NCBI RefSeq assembly: GCF_033807575.1
Contig: NC_084715.1
Location: 8,357,349-8,421,348, forward strand
Length of the DNA: 64,000 nucleotides
From: Cydia pomonella
Taxonomy: Eukaryota; Arthropoda; Insecta; Lepidoptera; Tortricidae
Direction of reading: 5' to 3'
The position numbers were made by a program, and so were the translations under genes. The notes beneath the pieces are model-generated. The model did not search any database, was not told the DNA's origin, and was given only the letters and a program-made list of their open reading frames with translations. This document shows positions 58,086-64,000 of the stretch, piece by piece. How positions within the stretch are numbered: the first letter of the stretch is position 1; every line of letters starts with the position of its first letter.

Positions 58086-59705
58086 AAAAAACATATATTG
58101 AACTAAAATTCCCCAGTAATTATTACATGAATTCAACCTTTTTTTAAGCCTGCGGCTGATCGCGGGTTGCGTGCAGCCGCATACGGCATGTGGTCAACCA
58201 GGCTGAAGACTTAAAATTTCAACAATTCCCGATGTAACGGGTACCCGACGGCCTTAAATTTTAAGTCTCGGCCTATGTACTTGTACAAGTGCAAAATGAA
58301 ACTCTAGTTCTTATAGAAGTAAAATATTATCGTTCACTATTGGTTAAAGTTTCATGTCTAAGCATTGCATAATAAGGGAATTTATACGGATTCTAACTCG
58401 AGAAAAGGGTTCACGGAAAAATTATATACTTACTTGTAATATGGTATATTTTTCGAAATATCTGTAGACATAATTAAACAATATATAGCAAGCAAAATAT
58501 GAGATACAGAACATTTGTTCATACAACGTTCAAGCATGCTATAGCGACTTAAAAACAAATTTGACCTCTTAGTCCCTTAATTTTTTTTTCTGGAACCATA
58601 TTCACCTCTTCTTTTTGTTACTTTAATATTCAACTCATAATGTTTTCACAATAATAATGATTCCCGTTTTTGTGAATCGATGAAAACGAAATATTAGGTT
58701 AATAATGATCATTTGTTCAATACTAGTTAATGCTGGCAAATCCGGGGCCATAAGTAGAAACATAAGTTCAAAGCCAATATAATATCAATTTAATATGAAA
58801 TGTTCATCACTCTCTTGCATAATTGTAGTTCGTTTTAGAAAGACGGAGATCACCCGTTACTAAGACGATTTCTATATAGTTCGTGATACTGTACCGAATT
58901 AGAGATACGTTCAAGAGGTATTAAGTAGTATTGAATAAATTACCATTGCTTTGGTTTGCATTACGCAAAATCTTATTGTAACTTACAATAAAATAACAGT
59001 ATGAAAATCTTACATATGTGAATTTCAAACGTTAATGTTAAAAAGGTTTCAACATTAAATAAGGTGATTGTTTTGACTTTTATTTGATACGATCAAAGCA
59101 CAAGATATTTCAAAATTAATAATTTTGAAATGTATTCTGCAAGGAGGCATCAAGGGCTCTTGCTGAAGTCAGTACAATATTATATAAAAGGCCTCCATAG
59201 CAGAGAAAATAATAATGAGATTTAAGGTGTAAAAGGCTTTCTAAGCGTCAAAAGTGAAGTTATATGAAATACCAATAAGCTAACAGTCTTGTAAACTAAT
59301 GCTAAGAATATGTACATAACTAGTATGTAATATGTATCCAATAAGTAAATATTATATAATATTATAGAGACGTATAATCTCACTAGTAGGTCCACACGGT
59401 CTAAATAATACCTAATAATAAGATTTGGAGGTGTTAAAGGTCTGCACGTGTCAGATAAAAAATAAAAAAGCGTATAAAATAAATAAATGTTTCACGAGTT
59501 CACGACTGTCGAGGGGCCGATTTTTTAATTTCGAACGCTCGACTTCGTCACTCGAAAAACTGTGGATAACGGTGAAATTCATTAATTACGCCGTTATATT
59601 ATTAATTATTATAACGTGCATTTCATTAATTTCAGTGATTGTACACTTTTGTTTGTGTTTATCATTGATTCACCGTTACTTCTGTTTTACTCATTTCCTC
59701 AAAGG
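58086..59705. other. AT-rich DNA with no gene
   Basis: Contains an inverted pair AGACTTAAAATTT / AAATTTTAAGTCT (about 58208-58270). A 94-codon plus frame at 59425-59709 has a hydrophobic stretch but no known domain, and runs into a LINE tail, so I do not call it a gene. Confidence 0.45.
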
Positions 59706-59828
59706 TTAACTGGAAGAGATCCCATACAGGGATAAGTTCGCCTGTGTTGTATTTAATTTACTCTGCAACTGTGTTTTTCGTGTTTTTATTTCTATGTACA
59801 ATAAAGTATATACATACATACATACATA
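59706..59828 (+). mobile_element. LINE 3' end with (TACA)n tail
   Basis: GTTAACTGGAAGAGATCCCA and ATACAGGGATAAGTTCGCC form the usual 3' hairpin block, followed by TGTACAATAAAG and TACATACATACATACA. Confidence 0.65.
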
Positions 59829-60992
59829 AATGCTATTTTTAAGATACGAGCCATATAAATTGGAGATACAGTATGCCAGTAGTGGGGATAGTATTGTATT
59901 AAAGAGAGAACACGAAATCGAGCGATCGAAACTAAAAAAATCGACCCCTTGTAAAGTACAATGTGACCACAATCTTAAATTAATTCAACAAAATACAAAA
60001 CTAGTATGTATTTAGTAAGTCAATAAACTGTCAAAAATCTTAACGGTCGAAATTCTGAATCTTTCGCATTACATTTTAATCCGCATTTTTATTCCTGTAA
60101 TTTTCCCGAAAACATCTTATTGAAAAATATACCACGATCACGTCGCCTGTCGTCGTCGTCGTCTGTCGCTACGCCGCAGCCCACAAAATGGTTTGGCGGA
60201 ATTTAGCGATGATGCTTCGTAGAGACGAAACGTATTCTCAGGTTGCTATGCTATGAATAATTTATTACATTCAAGGTTCGGAAATTCGAATGCATTTTTT
60301 ACCTAAACTTTGGCGTCGATGTTGAGTTGGATTCGGTATAATTTAATAATAAATTTGTCAAGATTTTTAAATAAAGCAATAAAGTCAACATAAACCAACA
60401 CTTACCTATTTATTTCAATGGTTTATTTTAAGTTATTTTACATGCACCTACAACACGTCCACAAAATATTATCTGGGGGCACGGCAGTGCCCCCACCAAG
60501 TCGAGCAAAAAAGCACGGCCGTACCATCCTTTTCTCGAAGCAATTCAGACCATTTTCGACCCCCTTTAACTTCGTTGTGGATAAAACTAGAAGACTGAAA
60601 TTTTCAGTAACCATGCAGGCATTGTAAAGACACGGTATATTTCAAATTTCATTCAATTTGAACCAGTATTTTAAGAATTATAACGGGTCAAATTTCTTAA
60701 TTTTGTCACTCACTGACTCACCGAACATCAAAATTCTAAGGCACTTCTAGCAGACCTAGAAGCTTCAAATTTGGAATATAAGTAGTGTTTGGTGTATGAA
60801 TCAAGGAAAAACTAAAAAATCTAGAAAAGACCGCAAAGAAAATTAAGCCCATACAGCCAAGTCTTCAGTAAAATTTTTCAATATTGGCTTTATTTGTAAC
60901 GATGTTTTATGTTTTATTTATACATATATACAATAAGTAGAAGGTACCGAAAAGGAAAAAAGTAGAACTGTCTACAAAATACAAAAAGAAAT
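59829..60992. other. AT-rich DNA with no gene
   Basis: A perfect hairpin GGGGGCAC/GTGCCCCC lies at 60475-60494, followed by a stretch that I suspect is a dispersed repeat but cannot match within the window. Confidence 0.4.
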
Positions 60993-61512
60993 GAGATCCC
61001 ATCAAAAACAATACTTGTCAAAAAAACCAAGTCTCGCAACTCAGTTGTTCTGCGGTAAAAAGTTGTGAGATCCATGTAATACCAAGTCGGTTATTAATTT
61101 ATTCAGTCTCTACTTAAGCGAATTTCTGTCTTAATACGTCCAGTCTCTAAGACCACGGTCGTGGTCCATAACAATTGAAAATCAATTGTGTCTGGAATCT
61201 CCGTACTCGAAGCATTAAGTTGTTACGTAATAATTAACAGCATCTTATAGTGACGCATATCAATATTAAAATTCTTTAATGTTTTATATAAATATATTGA
61301 GACTTGGCCATCGCACTAAATACCTAATTGAATTTACATTTGTTTTCAGGCGATTGAATTTACACGTGTTTTCAGGCGATGGCCATCGCTTAAGTAGAGA
61401 CTGAATAAATTAATAACCGACTTGGTATTACATGGATCTCACAAGTTTTTACCGCAGAACAACTGAGTTGCGAGACTTGGTTTTTTTGACAAGTATTGTT
61501 TTTGATGGGATT
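60993..61512. mobile_element. Non-autonomous element with long, near-identical terminal inverted repeats
   Basis: Arms are about 61011-61123 and 61387-61499, running from AATACTTGTCAAAAAAACC to CTCTACTTAAGCGA, extended outward by ATCCCATCAAAAAC. I find one mismatch in about 112 bases (AAAAAGTTGTG versus AAAAACTTGTG). The roughly 260-bp middle has no open frame and includes a short direct repeat around GTTTTCAGGCGAT. Superfamily and target duplication could not be determined. Confidence 0.85.
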
Positions 61513-62159
61513 TTATTTACCTACCTGCAATTTATATATTTGCTTAATTTTTTCTATGGTTTTGACACCTTTAGGTAAACATGCATCTGCATTTCGGATC
61601 CCAGATTATATTGCATTGGTTTTTCATAAAGATGCAAAGTTATAACCATAAAAATATAGTTCATGAGTTATCAATTTATCATATCAAGCACAAAACTGCG
61701 TTTATGAATCATATGTGTTTTATGGGAAAGAAGGAACGCCGCAGATCGAATGCATTATGGATTCCGAATGCATACCGATTGTAATAAAGTTTTATTGACG
61801 TTTGCCACAGGGAAATTTTCCGATATTTTGGTTGATTTTATGGTTAGAGGAGGAGTAGAATGCAGGCCACTCGAAAGATGTAAGTTTAAAACTTAAAAGT
61901 TATAGTATTCCAAACGAACTGTGTAGTTTCGTTACTTGCGAAATCATAAACCATATTCCGGGGCTAGCTCTCCCTCTGTAACCATTACATAAGGTAAGTA
62001 CCTACCTAAATTCAGAAAATTAGAGATGACGTCATACCAAGTTTTGTAAGGCGATGATGTCACGCCAAACTGTTGAATTCTGTAAAACAACAGACCATAA
62101 ATAAACCGCGGCTCCAATGACATAACTGTTGATATAAATGTAACCAAATTACGAGTTAA
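61513..62159. other. No recognisable feature
   Basis: AT-rich spacer. Open frames of 67 codons show no domain. Confidence 0.5.
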
Positions 62160-62610
62160 GAGGAAATACCAGCTAAGCCCCTTCTCAGATTTGAGAATTT
62201 TAGGTAAATATCTCCGTGTCGCTAATGGGGGTGGCTCCTAAAATTACAACACTGACAACCTTAGGCCAGCCAGCCAGCTGCCAGCTTAGGCAAAAAATCC
62301 TGCGTGTAAATCTCAGAAAACGAGGATTTGTTCTCGACAGTCTCCTCCTCCAAAACTTAACCAATCGTAAAGAAATTTTGGGAACGGAATGAGAAAGAAA
62401 TCATCCGTGTCTGACCGTGTGGACTTTTATGTTTATTGCTGCCGATTTTGTATGCTAGGCGTCTGTTGACGGCGCTTTGAAAGTAAACTAATTCTTATAG
62501 AAACTAGACTATCAAATAAGCAAAACGTACACACTAGTAATATTTAAAACATAAAATAAACATCTAGGTCCAAAATTTAGAGGGAAAAATGTCGAGAACG
62601 TTTCATCTTA
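62160..62610. repeat. Dispersed repeat, copy 2 (pair with 5565-6010)
   Basis: Same orientation as the 5565 copy. Shared blocks include CTTAACCAATCGTAA, TTTTGGGAACGGAATGAGAA, TTTTGTATGC.AGGCGTCTGTT and AAATGTCGAGAACGTTT. Confidence 0.7.
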
Positions 62611-64000
62611 AACGAGTTAAGATCCCTGGAAAATTATCACAAAATTACCATCGTTAAACAGCTAATTATAGTCCAAAATCTAAGTATTTTTAAATTTTTA
62701 GCTAACCGCGAGGTCTACAGCTCACAGAGCCACTACCCACTAGTTGTAGTACTGGACAACAGTTTTACGGCACCTAACAAATTGTATGCAAAATCGCAAC
62801 TTTACTTTCTGCTATTTGAGCGCTTTGACTCGAGTTTAAATAAAATATGAATTATTATCTCACCAGCTCGTTAAGATTTACTTTAATTGTTGAAATCAGA
62901 AGGCATTGCATTGTAGCCTGTGAGAGGGTTAATCATCCTAATAATTTAAACTATCATTTTCAATTAGTGTGATATTGTGACAAATCAAAATTAAAAGTAA
63001 GTAATTTTGGTGAAAAAATAGTAAATAATTTATGATATTTTTTATATTATTATATTATCAATACGTATCTTTCTTTACAGTACATAATTATACAGTACAT
63101 ATTTCGCACTTGTGTCGTAATGTACAGCTATTATCGTATTGTAAGATTTTGCATCCTATTTTCCACGTTTTTGCTACAAAATGGTATCCAGGTATATAAT
63201 GCCTATTAAACTGGAAGCTTTGCTAGCAGCTTTATAGTGTTCATGTACACATACATGTATGTTTGCCGGTCAGTTGGAAGCAATATAGCCGGTGTAAATC
63301 CCCAACGCTCGGATAGCGGGATTTATTCCCTTCCGCTACCCTTTACTATAACATAACAGCCTTAATACAACAGCCTTTTTTCTCCTCTGTTTCATATTCA
63401 CTGCTTGCTGGGACAGTATGGAATGATAGGGAGCCCTCAAGTAAACGCAATGGATGAGACTAAAAACGGGGTTGCTGCTGCTACGCCTGGTCGTGGTAAA
63501 ATGCTACTGATAATATTGTAAAAAGGCCCAAAAAGAAAAGCACTCTTGTTGACTATACAATAATGTAATAAATTCAATAGAGGTACAACTGTTATAAAAG
63601 CTTGACAATGTTTAGTACCGGCCAGACGTCATGTTTCTCGGAAAAATCTTAACACCGCGATCTAGGATTTTCAACACATGGTATAGCGACATCTAGCAGG
63701 CAATTTGACAACTAAAATTAACTTCTTGCAAATAAAGTTAGGAAATACATACAGAGGTTGGACATTCCGCCCACCAAGGACAATAATAACACGAGTGTCC
63801 TTATTTCCGCCCACCATGAGACAACTAACTCTAACAAAAAAACAAAATGTCATGTAACATGGCACAGTGGAAAGTAATTGTAACATGTGATATCCAAAAT
63901 GTATAACTACAAACTCAGAATTAAAAAAACTTCAACTTATATTTGGCAAGAAACAAGACACAAAAAAAAAAACAACTAACAACCTAAGTTTCTATTGGCA
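62611..64000. other. AT-rich DNA with no gene
   Basis: No feature could be supported up to the window edge. Confidence 0.5.

Noticed and set aside
59425..59709. 94-codon frame with a hydrophobic stretch
   Set aside because: No domain or splice context. It runs into a LINE 3' tail and is best explained by AT-rich sequence.
60418..60627. 69-codon frame with PPPSRAKKHGRTILFSKQF
   Set aside because: Unremarkable length and no domain. The region is probably a dispersed repeat, but that could not be shown from this window.

Overview
The window looks like AT-rich nuclear DNA from a moth or butterfly. The reasons are an almost complete mag-type Ty3/Gypsy retrotransposon, lepidopteran-style SINE and LINE tails, and several copies of the inverted-repeat elements carrying GACA/GGAC microsatellites that are known from Lepidoptera. 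I found no host protein-coding exon, rRNA or tRNA gene that I could defend. It reads as a large intergenic or intronic region built mostly from transposable elements of different ages.

Layout. 1-4912: a mag-like LTR retrotransposon on the minus strand, with intact gag and pol, cut by the left window edge inside its 3' LTR. 4.9-19 kb: degraded DNA with a dispersed repeat (5.56-6.0 kb), palindromic MITEs (8.3 and 15.2 kb), SINE pieces (8.9 and 12.5 kb), two microsatellite-bearing MITEs (11.7 and 13.4 kb) and a short duplicated repeat (14.1 and 17.0 kb). 18999-20306: a full-length mariner with an intact DD34D transposase, TIRs and a TA duplication. 21.1-26.1 kb: a hAT-type MITE with a perfect 8-bp duplication and a second element nested in it, a 189-bp MITE, the largest microsatellite MITE, and SINEs. 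27.16-27.47 kb: five tandem copies of a 63-bp unit. 29-32.5 kb: palindromic MITEs, a SINE and a (TA)n tract.

33.1-37.3 kb: a CR1/Jockey-superfamily LINE with an intact ORF1 and an ORF2 broken by two frameshifts and a lost start codon. 41.2-42.95 kb: the end of one LINE reading frame followed by a 5'-truncated LINE with an open reverse transcriptase. 44.7-45.8 kb: a large inverted duplication whose arms encode similar short peptides. 45.9-48.0 kb: three MITEs and a GC-rich LINE-like fragment. 48.17-49.58 kb: a microsatellite MITE split by a 917-bp foldback element. 50-60 kb: SINE and LINE ends and further MITEs. 60.99-61.51 kb: an element with about 112-bp terminal inverted repeats that differ at one base. 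62.16-62.61 kb: a second copy of the 5.56 kb repeat.

Only three elements keep coding capacity that could matter today: mag (Gag, and Pol through a frameshift), mariner (transposase) and LINE ORF1. The many MITEs encode nothing and would depend on transposases from elsewhere. All family calls come from reading motifs and repeat structure. Copy number, clade and host assignment could not be tested here.
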